NCBI RefSeq assembly: GCF_039541915.1
Contig: NZ_BAABHD010000027.1
Span: 62,001-126,000, forward strand
DNA from: Nibrella saemangeumensis
Lineage (GTDB): Bacteria; Bacteroidota; Bacteroidia; Cytophagales; Spirosomataceae
Length of the DNA stretch: 64,000 nucleotides
Reading direction: 5' to 3'
The position numbers were made by a program, and so were the translations under genes. Shown piece by piece: positions 42,824-52,085 of the stretch; positions within the stretch are counted from its first letter, which is position 1; each line of letters opens with the position of its first letter. Under the pieces are notes generated by a model, which saw nothing but the letters and a program-made list of their open reading frames with translations, was not told the DNA's origin and searched no databases.

Positions 42824-42855
42824 TTTGTTACGTATGCATTCTTTATGTACTTTTG
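42824..42855 (+). promoter_or_regulatory. Bacteroidota-type promoter of the esterase cluster
   Basis: TTTG at 42824-42827 and TACTTTTG at 42848-42855 are perfect matches to the -33 and -7 consensus of Bacteroidota housekeeping sigma factor (TTTG and TAnnTTTG), separated by 20 bp. The start point would fall near 42860, giving a short leader before the ATG at 42873. It is the clearest promoter in the window. Confidence 0.75.
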
Positions 42856-42872
42856 ACATAAAGAACCTAACC

Positions 42873-43748
42873 ATGCGTTTACCTCGTCTATTTCTCGCTC
42901 TTTTTCTGCCTCTCCTTCCTCTGGTTGCCTTCAGCGCCAAAGTTGATACGCTCGATGTGCCGAGTGCCGCGATGAAGCGTAACCTGCGTGCGGCTGTGGT
43001 CCTGCCGGAGTCGTATGCGAAGAGTAAAGCCAACTATCCCGTACTATACCTGCTGCACGGAGGTGGTGATCAGTTCAGCGACTGGCTGAAAAAGACACCC
43101 GACAAGTTGCTGCTGCACAAACTGGCCGACCAGAATAACCTCATCATCGTCACCCCCGAAGGCGACCGACTCGGCGGATACCTGGACAGTCCGGTTCAGA
43201 AAGACAACCTGTTTGAAACCTACATCGCCAAAGAAGTCGTCGAGAAAATTGATAACACCTACCGGACCATACGCGACCGCAAAGGGCGGGTCATTACCGG
43301 CCTGAGTATGGGTGGCCACGGAGCCATGTACTTGGCGGCCCGCCATCCGGAGCTGTACTGTGCAGCCGGCACCATGAGTGGCGTGATGGACCTGAATTAC
43401 AAAACCTGGCGCATCGACCCAACCTTTGAAACGAGGATTCAGCCGGGATTTGCCCGTATCCTGGGCACGCTGGGTTCAACACCCGATTACTACGCGGCTA
43501 ACTCGGTGGTCAATATGGTCGACAAGATTAAAGCCAACGGCCAAAAACTGATTATCGACTGTGGCGTCGATGACTTCCTGATTGAGCCGAACCGTGAACT
43601 GCACCGGCGGCTGGTCTACAGCAAAGTTGAACACGATTATACCGAACGGCCCGGTGGTCATACCTGGGATTACTGGCAGAACTCCCTGCCCTACCATGTG
43701 TTATTTTTTACCAATATCCTGAAAGCTAACGGCGCTGCTGTTCAATAA
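42873..43748 (+). CDS. Exported esterase (esterase D/feruloyl esterase-like), first copy
   Basis: The ATG at 42873 is 18 bp after the promoter and opens a signal peptide, MRLPRLFLALFLPLLPLVAF; upstream in-frame starts lie before the promoter. The 291-residue product has the alpha/beta-hydrolase motifs: oxyanion region YLLHGGGDQFSDWL, nucleophile Ser145 in TGLSMGGHGA, an aspartate in CGVDDFLIE and the histidine in RPGGHTWDYW. The family includes S-formylglutathione hydrolase-like and feruloyl/acetyl esterases. Export makes a polymer or xenobiotic ester more likely than a cytoplasmic substrate. It is followed four bases later by a close paralogue. Confidence 0.9.
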   Translation: MRLPRLFLALFLPLLPLVAFSAKVDTLDVPSAAMKRNLRAAVVLPESYAKSKANYPVLYLLHGGGDQFSDWLKKTPDKLLLHKLADQNNLIIVTPEGDRLGGYLDSPVQKDNLFETYIAKEVVEKIDNTYRTIRDRKGRVITGLSMGGHGAMYLAARHPELYCAAGTMSGVMDLNYKTWRIDPTFETRIQPGFARILGTLGSTPDYYAANSVVNMVDKIKANGQKLIIDCGVDDFLIEPNRELHRRLVYSKVEHDYTERPGGHTWDYWQNSLPYHVLFFTNILKANGAAVQ

Positions 43749-43752
43749 TCCA

Positions 43753-44634
43753 ATGCTCAGATTACCCGTGAAAACCCTACCCTTACTGCTTGGCTGCCTG
43801 CTGTCGCTGTCTGCAATGGCAGCCAAAGTTGATACCCTGGATGTGCCAAGCGCCAGCATGAACCGCACCCTGAAGGCCGCCGTGGTACTACCGGAACGGT
43901 ATAAGAAAGCCATACAACCCCTTCCGGTATTATACCTGCTGCACGGCGGGTCGGGCAGTTTTCGGGATTGGCTCACCAAAACGCCCAACAAAACGCTCTT
44001 GCACCGGCTGGCCGATCAATATAACCTGATCATTGTAATGCCCGATGGTGACCCGACCAGCTATTATTTCGATAGCCCACTGGTTAAGACCAGCCAGTTC
44101 GAGACCTTCATCTCGAAAGAACTAATCGACAAAGTTGATAATACCTACCGTACCATTCGGGAGAAGAAAGGGCGCGTAATCGCGGGTTTGTCCATGGGTG
44201 GACATGGGGCTATGTTTATTTCGTCGCGCCATCCGGAGTTGTTTGCAGCCGCCGGGAGCATGAGCGGAGTAATGAATATCAATACCGCTACCTGGAAAGT
44301 ACCCGCCGATTTTGCCAAGTCCCGATCAGAGAACTTTGCCAAGCTATTGGGGCCACCCAAAGAAGGCGAGGCACCTTATCCGGGTTACACGATGGTCACG
44401 CTCGCTGACCAGCTGAAAGCCAATAACCTGCCCATTATCCTGGATATTGGCGTAGATGATTTTCTCATCGAAACCAACCGTGACCTGCACCGCAGACTGC
44501 TTGAAAACAAGACCCCCCACGATTACATCGAACGTCCCGGCGGCCACACTTGGGAATATTGGGAGAATGCCTTACCTTATCAGGTGCTGTTTTTCAGCAA
44601 GATTCTTAAAGCAAACGGAGTTACTATACCCTAA
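43753..44634 (+). CDS. Exported esterase, second copy
   Basis: This 293-residue paralogue of the preceding esterase has signal peptide, YLLHGGSGSFRDWL, Ser147 in AGLSMGGHGA, DIGVDDFLIE and RPGGHTWEYW, so the catalytic triad is intact. The two proteins differ mostly in surface loops after the nucleophile, such as PKEGEAPYPGYT, which suggests a split in substrate range. The gene starts four bases after its partner and is in the same operon. Confidence 0.9.
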   Translation: MLRLPVKTLPLLLGCLLSLSAMAAKVDTLDVPSASMNRTLKAAVVLPERYKKAIQPLPVLYLLHGGSGSFRDWLTKTPNKTLLHRLADQYNLIIVMPDGDPTSYYFDSPLVKTSQFETFISKELIDKVDNTYRTIREKKGRVIAGLSMGGHGAMFISSRHPELFAAAGSMSGVMNINTATWKVPADFAKSRSENFAKLLGPPKEGEAPYPGYTMVTLADQLKANNLPIILDIGVDDFLIETNRDLHRRLLENKTPHDYIERPGGHTWEYWENALPYQVLFFSKILKANGVTIP

Positions 44635-44642
44635 TCTGGCTT

Positions 44643-46214
44643 ATGAAAACGACACTTTCCTTGTTTAGCCTCGCTTTGCTGTTGTTCGTGGGCGTTGTGG
44701 CATTTGCACCCGCAACCGGTGATCTGGATACCGTAAACGTTACGGGTGGCCGTATCTCCGGCACCACCAGCAAAGACGGCAATGTGCAGATTTTCAAAGG
44801 CATTCCCTTTGCCGCTCCGCCCGTTGGCAACCTGCGCTGGAAAGCTCCCCAGCCCGTAATTCCCTGGTCGGGTGTTCGTAAAGCTGATACTTATGGGCCA
44901 AGCCCGATGCAGAATTCACCGTCTCCCTTCGGTCCCTGGAGTGCAGAATACCTGATTCCGAAAGAGCCGATTAGCGAAGACTGCCTGTATCTGAACGTGT
45001 GGACGGGGGCGAAATCCGCTAAAGAAAAACGCCCGGTCCTGGTCTGGTTGTACGGGGGTGGTTTCAACAGCGGAGGCACCGCCGTACCTATTTACGATGG
45101 CGAAGCGACCGCTAAAAAGGGAATTATTTATGTCAGTACGAATTACCGCGTAGGGCCGTTCGGCTTTTTCTCTCATCCGGAACTGAGCAAAGAATCTGGC
45201 CATAACGCATCAGGTAATTACGGACTGATGGACCAGATTGCCGCTCTCCAATGGGTGAAGCAAAATATCGCCCAGTTTGGTGGTGACCCCAACAACGTCA
45301 CCATTGCCGGGCAGTCGGCCGGTTCCATGGCTGTTAGTTGCCTGGTGGCGTCTCCGCTGGCGAAAGGCCTGTTCAACAAAGCCATTGCCCAAAGCGGAGC
45401 CGGTTTTGGCCGACGCTACCTGCCGCTTCAGCAGGCCGAGGAAAGCGGCCTGAAAACTATGCAGACGCTGGGAGCCGCGTCGCTGGCGGAGCTACGCGCT
45501 AAACCCGCCGGGGAAATTCTAAAAAAAGCCCAGGGCCGTGGTGTTGTCATCGACGGCTACGTCCTGCCTCAGCCCATCGCCGATATTTTTGCGGCCGGTA
45601 AACAAAACAACGTAGCGCTACTTACCGGCTGGAATCAGGATGAAGGCCTTAGCGGTGCGCCTAAAAGCGCGGAAGAGTTCCGGAAGCAACTGGAGCAGCA
45701 ATACGGTAAAGACGCGCAGAACCTGATGCTTTACTACCCCGCCAATTCCGATGCCGAAGCGGCCAAATCGCAGAATTATCTGTCGCGGGATATGACCTTT
45801 GGTGCGCAGAACTACACCTGGGCCAATGTCGCCAGCAGCAAGGGTGGCAAGGTGTACGTGTACCGCTTCACCCGCGTGCTGCCTGCCACCGGTGAATACG
45901 CCAAATACGGGGCTTTCCACACCGGCGAAGTCGCTTACGCCTACGATAACCTCAAATTCATTGACCATACCCTGCGGCCATTGGATGCCGCCGACACCGA
46001 ACTGGCCCGTCATATTTCTACGTACTGGGCAAACTTTATCAAAACCGGTGACCCAAACGGGAACGGTCTGCCGCCGTGGCCGGCGTACTCAGCCCAGGAC
46101 AAGCGGGTGATGATGCTGGGCGATATGATAAATGCCAAGCCGTTACCGGATGCAGTTGCACTTGATTTCCTCTCCGGATTACTGAGTAAGGGACAGCCTA
46201 CCCAAACAAAATAA
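44643..46214 (+). CDS. Exported carboxylesterase type B
   Basis: The 523-residue product has a signal peptide and the whole carboxylesterase B fold: GRISGTTSKDGNVQIFKGIP, then SEDCLYLNVW, YGGGFNSGG (oxyanion), and Ser225 in IAGQSAGSMAV. The acid is near NQDEGL and the histidine in FHTGEVAYAY. Such enzymes hydrolyse carboxylic esters of many kinds. It begins eight bases after the preceding esterase, so it is in the same operon. No antibiotic or polymer specificity can be told from the sequence. Confidence 0.92.
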   Translation: MKTTLSLFSLALLLFVGVVAFAPATGDLDTVNVTGGRISGTTSKDGNVQIFKGIPFAAPPVGNLRWKAPQPVIPWSGVRKADTYGPSPMQNSPSPFGPWSAEYLIPKEPISEDCLYLNVWTGAKSAKEKRPVLVWLYGGGFNSGGTAVPIYDGEATAKKGIIYVSTNYRVGPFGFFSHPELSKESGHNASGNYGLMDQIAALQWVKQNIAQFGGDPNNVTIAGQSAGSMAVSCLVASPLAKGLFNKAIAQSGAGFGRRYLPLQQAEESGLKTMQTLGAASLAELRAKPAGEILKKAQGRGVVIDGYVLPQPIADIFAAGKQNNVALLTGWNQDEGLSGAPKSAEEFRKQLEQQYGKDAQNLMLYYPANSDAEAAKSQNYLSRDMTFGAQNYTWANVASSKGGKVYVYRFTRVLPATGEYAKYGAFHTGEVAYAYDNLKFIDHTLRPLDAADTELARHISTYWANFIKTGDPNGNGLPPWPAYSAQDKRVMMLGDMINAKPLPDAVALDFLSGLLSKGQPTQTK

Positions 46215-46252
46215 CAATTAATAACCAGTACCTAACCTCAATTTATCAGTTG

Positions 46253-47876
46253 ATGCATACCAAGTCCATGTTATTTTCGCTGGCCGTGCTTGCACTGCCG
46301 CTGCTTTCTGTTGCCCAGGCCCCCAAGTCAGCCACCACCCCCATCGTGGCCGGCAAAGACATCGCCGTTGTTTCTACCGAATCCGGCAAAGTGCGCGGCT
46401 ACATCCACAATGGTACCTATACGTTCAAAGGCATTCCCTACGCGAAAGCAGAACGGTTCCTGGCACCAACCAAGCCGGATTCGTGGACGGGCGTCAGGAG
46501 TTCAATGACCTATGGTCCGGTTTGCCCGACGGATCCTACCACCACCGTTAATGATGTAATTGAGTTTTCGTTTCAGCTGTCAAAGCCTTAATGTCTGGAG
46601 TCCTCAGTTAACAGACGCCAAGAAACGTCCTGTGATGGTCTGGCTCCACGGGGGTGGGTTCACGGCGGGTTCATCGGTTGAGCTACCGTCATACGATGGC
46701 GAAAACCTGACTAAAAAGGGCGATGTGGTCGTTGTTACGGTGAACCACCGCCTGAACGTACTGGGCTATCTGGATCTATCGGCGTTCGGAGAGAAGTACA
46801 GGAACTCGGCCAACGCCGGTCTGATGGATCTGGTCATGGCCCTACAATGGGTGAAGCAGAACATCACCCAGTTTGGTGGTGATCCAAACAACGTAACCAT
46901 TTTCGGCCAGTCGGGCGGGGGCGGTAAAGTAACCAGCCTGATGAATGCGCCTTCGGCGAAGGGTCTGTTCCACAAAGCCATTGTGCAGAGTGGCAGTTAC
47001 ATCACCAGCTTTACCGAGAAAAAACTGGCTCAAAAAGTCGGCGCAGCCCTTCTGGAAGAATTGAAGCTGCAACCCAATCAGGTTGACTCCCTGCAGAAGA
47101 TCTCCTATGAGCGCCTGAACGCAGCTAGCAAAAAGGCGCTGCGCAAAGTGAGTGAGAGCCTGAAAGGAGAAGGTCGGCCCGCCTTTGGTATAGGCTGGGG
47201 GCCTGTTCTTGACGGCAACTTCCTGCCTTACCAGCCTTCAGAGCCGGCTGCCATTGAATTATCAAAGAATATTCCGCTGCTGGTGGGCACGACTAAGACC
47301 GAATTTGGCCCGTTCAATCCGGCTAATCGCGCAAATACTATGGAGGAAGTCAAAACCAGTCTGCAAAAGCGTTACAGCGACAAGGCCGATTCGTATATGG
47401 CGGCCGTTAAAAAAGCCTATCCGGAAACGTCGAAGCCCTCCGACTACCTGGATGTAGAGATTGGCTTCCGGGCGGGTGCTATTCGGCAGGCGAACCAGAA
47501 AGCGGCCGTTGCCGGAGCGGCTCCGGTGTATATGTACCTCTTTACATGGAGTTCACCGGTAAACGACGGTATGTATAAGTCGATGCACTGCATGGAAATT
47601 CCGTTTGTGTTTAACAATATCAGCCGTTGTGAAGAAATGACCGGGGGCGGACCCGAAGCCCACGCCCTGGCAGATAAAATGAGCCTGGCCTGGATAAATT
47701 TTGCTAAAACCGGTGACCCTAACCATAAGGGCTTACCTAAATGGCCGCAGTACAATGCCGGGAACGGTTCCGCTATGATATTCGACACTGCAAGCCAGGT
47801 AAAAAATCACCACGACAAAGAACTGATTGACATTGCGACCGGCAAACCTGTAGTGGCCTCAGCTGCTACCCGATAA
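46253..47876 (+). pseudogene. Frameshifted second carboxylesterase type B
   Basis: The first part, from the ATG at 46253, reads 112 codons (signal peptide, GYIHNGTYTFKGIPYAKAER) and stops at 46591. The rest of the same family continues in another frame from about 46575, with SLNVWSPQLT, HGGGFTAGSS, GQSGGGGKV and the histidine in MHCMEIPFVF, to 47876. In homologues an HxxEDCLxLNVW stretch lies at the joint; here about 10 residues are gone along with the frame. Unless a sequencing error is involved, the gene is broken. The GQSGG elbow replaces the usual GQSAG. The neighbouring genes are intact. Confidence 0.8.
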
Positions 47877-47888
47877 CTACCTTATTTT

Positions 47889-48950
47889 ATGAAATTTCTG
47901 ACAATTGTTTTTGCCTTTGTTTCCATAGCCGTTACCAGTTGGGCCCAATCCCGTCCGCAGGCATCGGTTAGTGTCAGCCAACCGCCGGTAAAAGAGCGTT
48001 TCATCAAAGTCAGTGATATTGTCTGGGCCTCACCCAAAGGACAAAACCTGACGATGGACATCTACACCCCGAACACGGGCAAAGCCAGTTACCCGGTGAT
48101 TGTTATGTTCCACGGTGGGGCCTGGCTCATCAATAACAAGAGCATCATGGAAGAAGCATCGGCGTATCTGGCCAATAATTCAGACTATGTCGTTTGCAAT
48201 GTAAATTACCGGCTGCTGCCCGACCAGAATAATACCGTGAAACTAAACGAGGTTGTGGAGGATGTTTTTGGAGCCGTACTGTGGGTAAAAGACAATATCG
48301 CCAGATACAAAGGTAATCCCGGTCAGGTTATTGTGACGGGCGACAGCGCGGGTGGACACCTGGCGACAATGATTGCTACCCAGGGCAATAACCTGGAGTC
48401 TGACGGCTTTGCCGGGCCTACGCTGGGCTTTACACCAACCTATCTGCCTAAGGGAAAAACAGCCGAACAGGTAGCCAAAGAAAACGGTCTGGCTGTACAG
48501 GCTGCTATCATCAGCTACGGCGCTTTCGATCTGTATGGCAGTGCCCTGGGTGGTTTTGAAAAAGACTCCAACTTTTTCTGGGCGATGGCTAAGGCTAAGT
48601 CCAGAGGTTTGTTTGGCGATGGCATCAACGCAACCGATAATCCCGCTCCGTACAAGCAGGTATCACCGCTGTATAACATACCCAAAGCCAGCGAGCGCAA
48701 ACTGCCACCGCTGTTATTTACCGTGGGATCGAAAGACAATCTGACCACCCCGGCTTCCATTGAAGCGTATATTGCCAAACTAAAAGAAGCAGGGCATACG
48801 GAGATTGAGTATTGGGTGCATGAAGGCCGGCCTCATGCTTATCTGGATTCAGGGTCGAATGAGTTCTTAGGAATAAGTTTTAAGAAAGACGCGCCCCAGG
48901 CTCTCGACAAAATGATTGCCTTCCTGAACAAAATCTTTTACCAGGGTTGA
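47889..48950 (+). CDS. Exported alpha/beta hydrolase (BD-FAE/hormone-sensitive lipase-like)
   Basis: This 353-residue product has a signal peptide ending near SWAQS and the motifs MFHGGAWLINNKS (oxyanion) and Ser153 in VTGDSAGGHLAT. The aspartate is in GSKDNLTTPAS and the histidine in EGRPHAYLDSG. The order is that of BD-FAE-type esterases that act on acetylated or feruloylated compounds. It begins 12 bases after the frameshifted carboxylesterase and ends the run of five esterases. Confidence 0.9.
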   Translation: MKFLTIVFAFVSIAVTSWAQSRPQASVSVSQPPVKERFIKVSDIVWASPKGQNLTMDIYTPNTGKASYPVIVMFHGGAWLINNKSIMEEASAYLANNSDYVVCNVNYRLLPDQNNTVKLNEVVEDVFGAVLWVKDNIARYKGNPGQVIVTGDSAGGHLATMIATQGNNLESDGFAGPTLGFTPTYLPKGKTAEQVAKENGLAVQAAIISYGAFDLYGSALGGFEKDSNFFWAMAKAKSRGLFGDGINATDNPAPYKQVSPLYNIPKASERKLPPLLFTVGSKDNLTTPASIEAYIAKLKEAGHTEIEYWVHEGRPHAYLDSGSNEFLGISFKKDAPQALDKMIAFLNKIFYQG

Positions 48951-48974
48951 CGTTTCAACCGGCAGGAAAGCGGT

Positions 48975-49067
48975 TTGGTGGATGAAATATGAACGGTAGA
49001 TGGGTACGGTTACAGGCGATGTTGTAACTTGTTCACCTAAACAACGACCTTGATTTTCATCCACCAA
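48975..49067. repeat. Long-range 13-bp inverted repeat before the four-repeat protein gene
   Basis: TTGGTGGATGAAA (48975-48987) and TTTCATCCACCAA (49055-49067) are perfect inverted copies, 67 bp apart, ending 13 bp before the start codon at 49081. It could act as an operator pair or as an mRNA stem that covers the ribosome-binding region. There is no strong loop or U-tract, so termination is less likely. Confidence 0.5.
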
Positions 49068-49080
49068 CTCCTCTTTCGCT

Positions 49081-50763
49081 ATGAAACGTTTCTACCGCCT
49101 TTGTCTGTTGCTGAGCCTTGTTCTGTTTGCTCAGCACTCGTTTAGCCAGGCACCGCTATCGGCTAGCCTTAAACAGATAGCCACTCAGCTAAAACCGGTC
49201 CATGGCTCGTCTCAATCCTTTGAGCAAAGCATGACGTTCGACGCGGCCCGTCCGTATCTGATCAGTGCTTCCGTCAAAGAAACGGATAAAAAAGGCCAGG
49301 CTACAGTCAGCGAGTACACCTTTAATCTGGCCGACATAGACCCAGGTAGCATCAACTTTGAAGCGAAGAAAGAGTTGATGACCCTGACGCTGAAGACCCG
49401 CTCCAAAATGGCGTTTATTGGCCTGAAAGAAAATGGCACCCAGAAAAATAACACCGCTCAACTGGTTTTATACGGAACCGACGCCGACAATGCCCGCGCC
49501 TTAGTCGAACTGTTCCGTAAAGCCGTACCGCAGGCCGACGCTCAGTTTCTGGCGGATATAAAGCTGCCCGAAACATATGAAACCCTGGTAAAATGGATTA
49601 GCAGTAATCTGGATTCGGCACCCGGTGGTTCCGATGGCCTACAGCAATCCACCGAGTTGGATAAAGCAAACCCACTGTTGATGAAACTGGTACAAAAGCG
49701 TTCCGAAAAGGGAAAATCAATTGAGCAACTGTATCAGTTCAACGCAGCGGACCTGAGCCCGCAGCGCGTTACTCTGGATGTAGATGGTTCGGTGATCCTT
49801 GTGAAGCTGGAAAATAAAGACCGCTTTATCCGGTCGCAGAAAAACGGGCAATGGGAAAAGAATACAGACGTGGCAGAAGTGCGGTGCCTGACTGCCGACA
49901 AGGCACGGCGGATGCAGATGGCCTGGCAGAAATTACTGCCGCTAGCAAGTAAGCAGCTCGATGCCCAACGCGCAAAATATATTCAGTACGCGTCGCTGAA
50001 CGATGGCCTGAAGCGGGTAGCGGCCGCCGTGCAACCAGCCGACGATGGTACGGAACATATTGAGCAGCAGCTCACTCCCACTTGCCTGTCCACTCTTAGC
50101 CGGAAACTGTCGGGGCGTAAGTCACTCGGCCAGACGTACCGCTTCTACTGGAGCGACCTTGATGGTCAGAATGCCAGAGTTCGTTCCGACGGTAACGCCT
50201 TTGTACTTGCTGTGCCAACCAAAGACAAAGGCAAGTGGATCACTACGACCCAGAACGGGCAGCGCGGCAGTTACGAAAACACAGTAGAAATCAGAAGCAA
50301 CGATCTGGAAACGATTCGATTTGTGCCGGCGCTGCTGGCGAAACTGACGTCTGAATGCCAGAAAGCAACAGCCGCTTCGCTACCAGCCGGGAGAATGACC
50401 TGGGTAACGGATAAAATAAATGCTGTTCAGGACCCGAAAGGACAAATGACGTACCAGTTTCAGAAGGTAGACAACTGCAACTATACCTATACCGCCCGTC
50501 AGAATGGAGGTAAGAAAAGCACTGAACTCCGCTGGGACATCAACCTGGCCGATCTCAACCCATTAGGGGTGAAAATTAATGTTTCAGGCAGTGAACTGGC
50601 CATAGACCTGGCGACGAACGGCAAAGACAAATTGATTAAAGCCTATAAAGACGGGCAGCCCACCAGTTATGCCAACCAATTAAGTCTGCTGATCAATGAC
50701 CTCGAAGTTGCCCGCCCGATGGCCGATATTTGGCAGCAGAGTATTGCGGGATGCCGCCGGTAA
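49081..50763 (+). CDS. Secreted protein made of four tandem repeats of about 130 residues
   Basis: This 560-residue protein has a signal peptide ending near FSQAP and then four related units at about residues 28-165, 168-305, 308-435 and 438-560. Each has a helix, a strand with YxFxxxDLxP, a VKL/TLK-like strand with a lysine, a KNG or NGQ turn, and an ARxxxxxxQK-type helix. Examples are YTFNLADIDPGS, YQFNAADLSPQR and NLADLNPLGVK. I do not recognise the fold. No catalytic motif is seen. It sits between the esterases and the CitMHS transporter and may bind a ligand for them. It is probably in the same operon as the transporter (26 bp gap). Confidence 0.8.
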   Translation: MKRFYRLCLLLSLVLFAQHSFSQAPLSASLKQIATQLKPVHGSSQSFEQSMTFDAARPYLISASVKETDKKGQATVSEYTFNLADIDPGSINFEAKKELMTLTLKTRSKMAFIGLKENGTQKNNTAQLVLYGTDADNARALVELFRKAVPQADAQFLADIKLPETYETLVKWISSNLDSAPGGSDGLQQSTELDKANPLLMKLVQKRSEKGKSIEQLYQFNAADLSPQRVTLDVDGSVILVKLENKDRFIRSQKNGQWEKNTDVAEVRCLTADKARRMQMAWQKLLPLASKQLDAQRAKYIQYASLNDGLKRVAAAVQPADDGTEHIEQQLTPTCLSTLSRKLSGRKSLGQTYRFYWSDLDGQNARVRSDGNAFVLAVPTKDKGKWITTTQNGQRGSYENTVEIRSNDLETIRFVPALLAKLTSECQKATAASLPAGRMTWVTDKINAVQDPKGQMTYQFQKVDNCNYTYTARQNGGKKSTELRWDINLADLNPLGVKINVSGSELAIDLATNGKDKLIKAYKDGQPTSYANQLSLLINDLEVARPMADIWQQSIAGCRR

Positions 50764-50789
50764 CCAGTCCGATTTCCTAAACCTAACCT

Positions 50790-52085
50790 ATGCTCTCTTT
50801 TTTCGGCTTTGCCACGATTGTTGTTTTTCTGACACTGATTTTCACCAAGCGGCTATCGGTCCTTACGGCACTGGTGATGGTACCTCTGGTGATGGGCTTA
50901 CTGGCCGGCTTCACGCCAACTGAATTAGGAGAAATGATTCTGGCCGGAATCAAACAGGTAGCCCCTACGGGTATTCTGCTGATGTTTGCCGTGCTGTACT
51001 TCGCCACCATGCTCGACGCCGGCTTGTTTGACCCCATCATTGCCAGCATCATCCGCTCTGTAAAAGGCGACCCGCTGAAGGTAATCATCGGTACCGCCAT
51101 TCTGACGATGATCGTTCACCTCGATGGAGACGGAACGGCTACATTCATGATTGTGATGTCGGCGTTTCTCCCGATCTACCGGCAACTAAAAATCAATCGG
51201 TTGATCTTGCCGGGCATTGTGGCGCTCAGTGTCGGACCGCTTCATCTGGTCCCTTGGTCCGGTACATCGGCGCGGGCCATCTCAACGCTGAAGACGGACG
51301 CTACCCAACTATTCAACCCGAATATTCCGGCTATCCTGGCAGGTATTGGCTGGGTGCTGGTGGTAGCCTACTGGTTTGGCCTGAAAGAACGGAAACGTTT
51401 AGGCGTTGCCGACCTGCAATACGTCCATCACGAAAGCCTGACCGATGAGCAGCGGGCGTTTCGTCGCCCAAAACTCTTCTGGGTAAATGCTGTGCTGACG
51501 GTGGGGCTGATTGTTACGCTGATGAAAGGCTGGTTTCCGGCTCCGGCCTTGTTTGTGGTGGCTGGCGTAGTGGCGCTCGTGATCAATTACCCCAGACTGG
51601 CCGACCAGCAGAAAGTGTTGCGGAGTCACGGTAACAATATTTTTATGGTATCGAGCATGATCTTCGCGGCCGGAGTGTTCTCGGGTATCCTGACCGGCTC
51701 CAGGATGATTGACGCCATGGCCACATCGCTGGTGTCGTTGATTCCGCAGCAGCACGCGGCCTGGCTACCGACGCTCACCGCCATTACCAGTATGCCGTCC
51801 AGCCTGCTGTTTACGCCTGATGCCTATTATTTTGGGGTAGTGCCCATTCTTAGCAGCACAGCTACCCAATTTGGCATTGATCCGCTGGAGATCGGTCGGG
51901 CGGCTCTGCTGGGACAAATGACCGTCGGCTTTCCGGTGAGTCCGCTCACAGCGTCTACCTTTCTGCTGGTCGGTCTGGCCGAAGTAGACTTGGGCGACCA
52001 CCAGAAGTTTATTCTGAAATACGCTTTCGGTACCACGCTGGTGATGACGCTGGCTGCACTCTTAACCGGGTCGATTCATTTATGA
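50790..52085 (+). CDS. CitMHS-family transporter (metal-citrate:proton symporter type)
   Basis: The 431-residue product has about 12 membrane helices. Its sequence HLDGDGTATFMIVMSAFLPI near residue 110 and LVPWSGTSARAIST near 150 are the family pattern of CitMHS proteins, which import citrate or related carboxylates with a divalent metal or proton. It would sit in the inner membrane. It overlaps the AtuA-type gene by four bases (ATGA), so transporter and enzyme are coupled, which supports uptake of the enzyme's substrate. The actual carboxylate is unknown. Confidence 0.92.
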   Translation: MLSFFGFATIVVFLTLIFTKRLSVLTALVMVPLVMGLLAGFTPTELGEMILAGIKQVAPTGILLMFAVLYFATMLDAGLFDPIIASIIRSVKGDPLKVIIGTAILTMIVHLDGDGTATFMIVMSAFLPIYRQLKINRLILPGIVALSVGPLHLVPWSGTSARAISTLKTDATQLFNPNIPAILAGIGWVLVVAYWFGLKERKRLGVADLQYVHHESLTDEQRAFRRPKLFWVNAVLTVGLIVTLMKGWFPAPALFVVAGVVALVINYPRLADQQKVLRSHGNNIFMVSSMIFAAGVFSGILTGSRMIDAMATSLVSLIPQQHAAWLPTLTAITSMPSSLLFTPDAYYFGVVPILSSTATQFGIDPLEIGRAALLGQMTVGFPVSPLTASTFLLVGLAEVDLGDHQKFILKYAFGTTLVMTLAALLTGSIHL

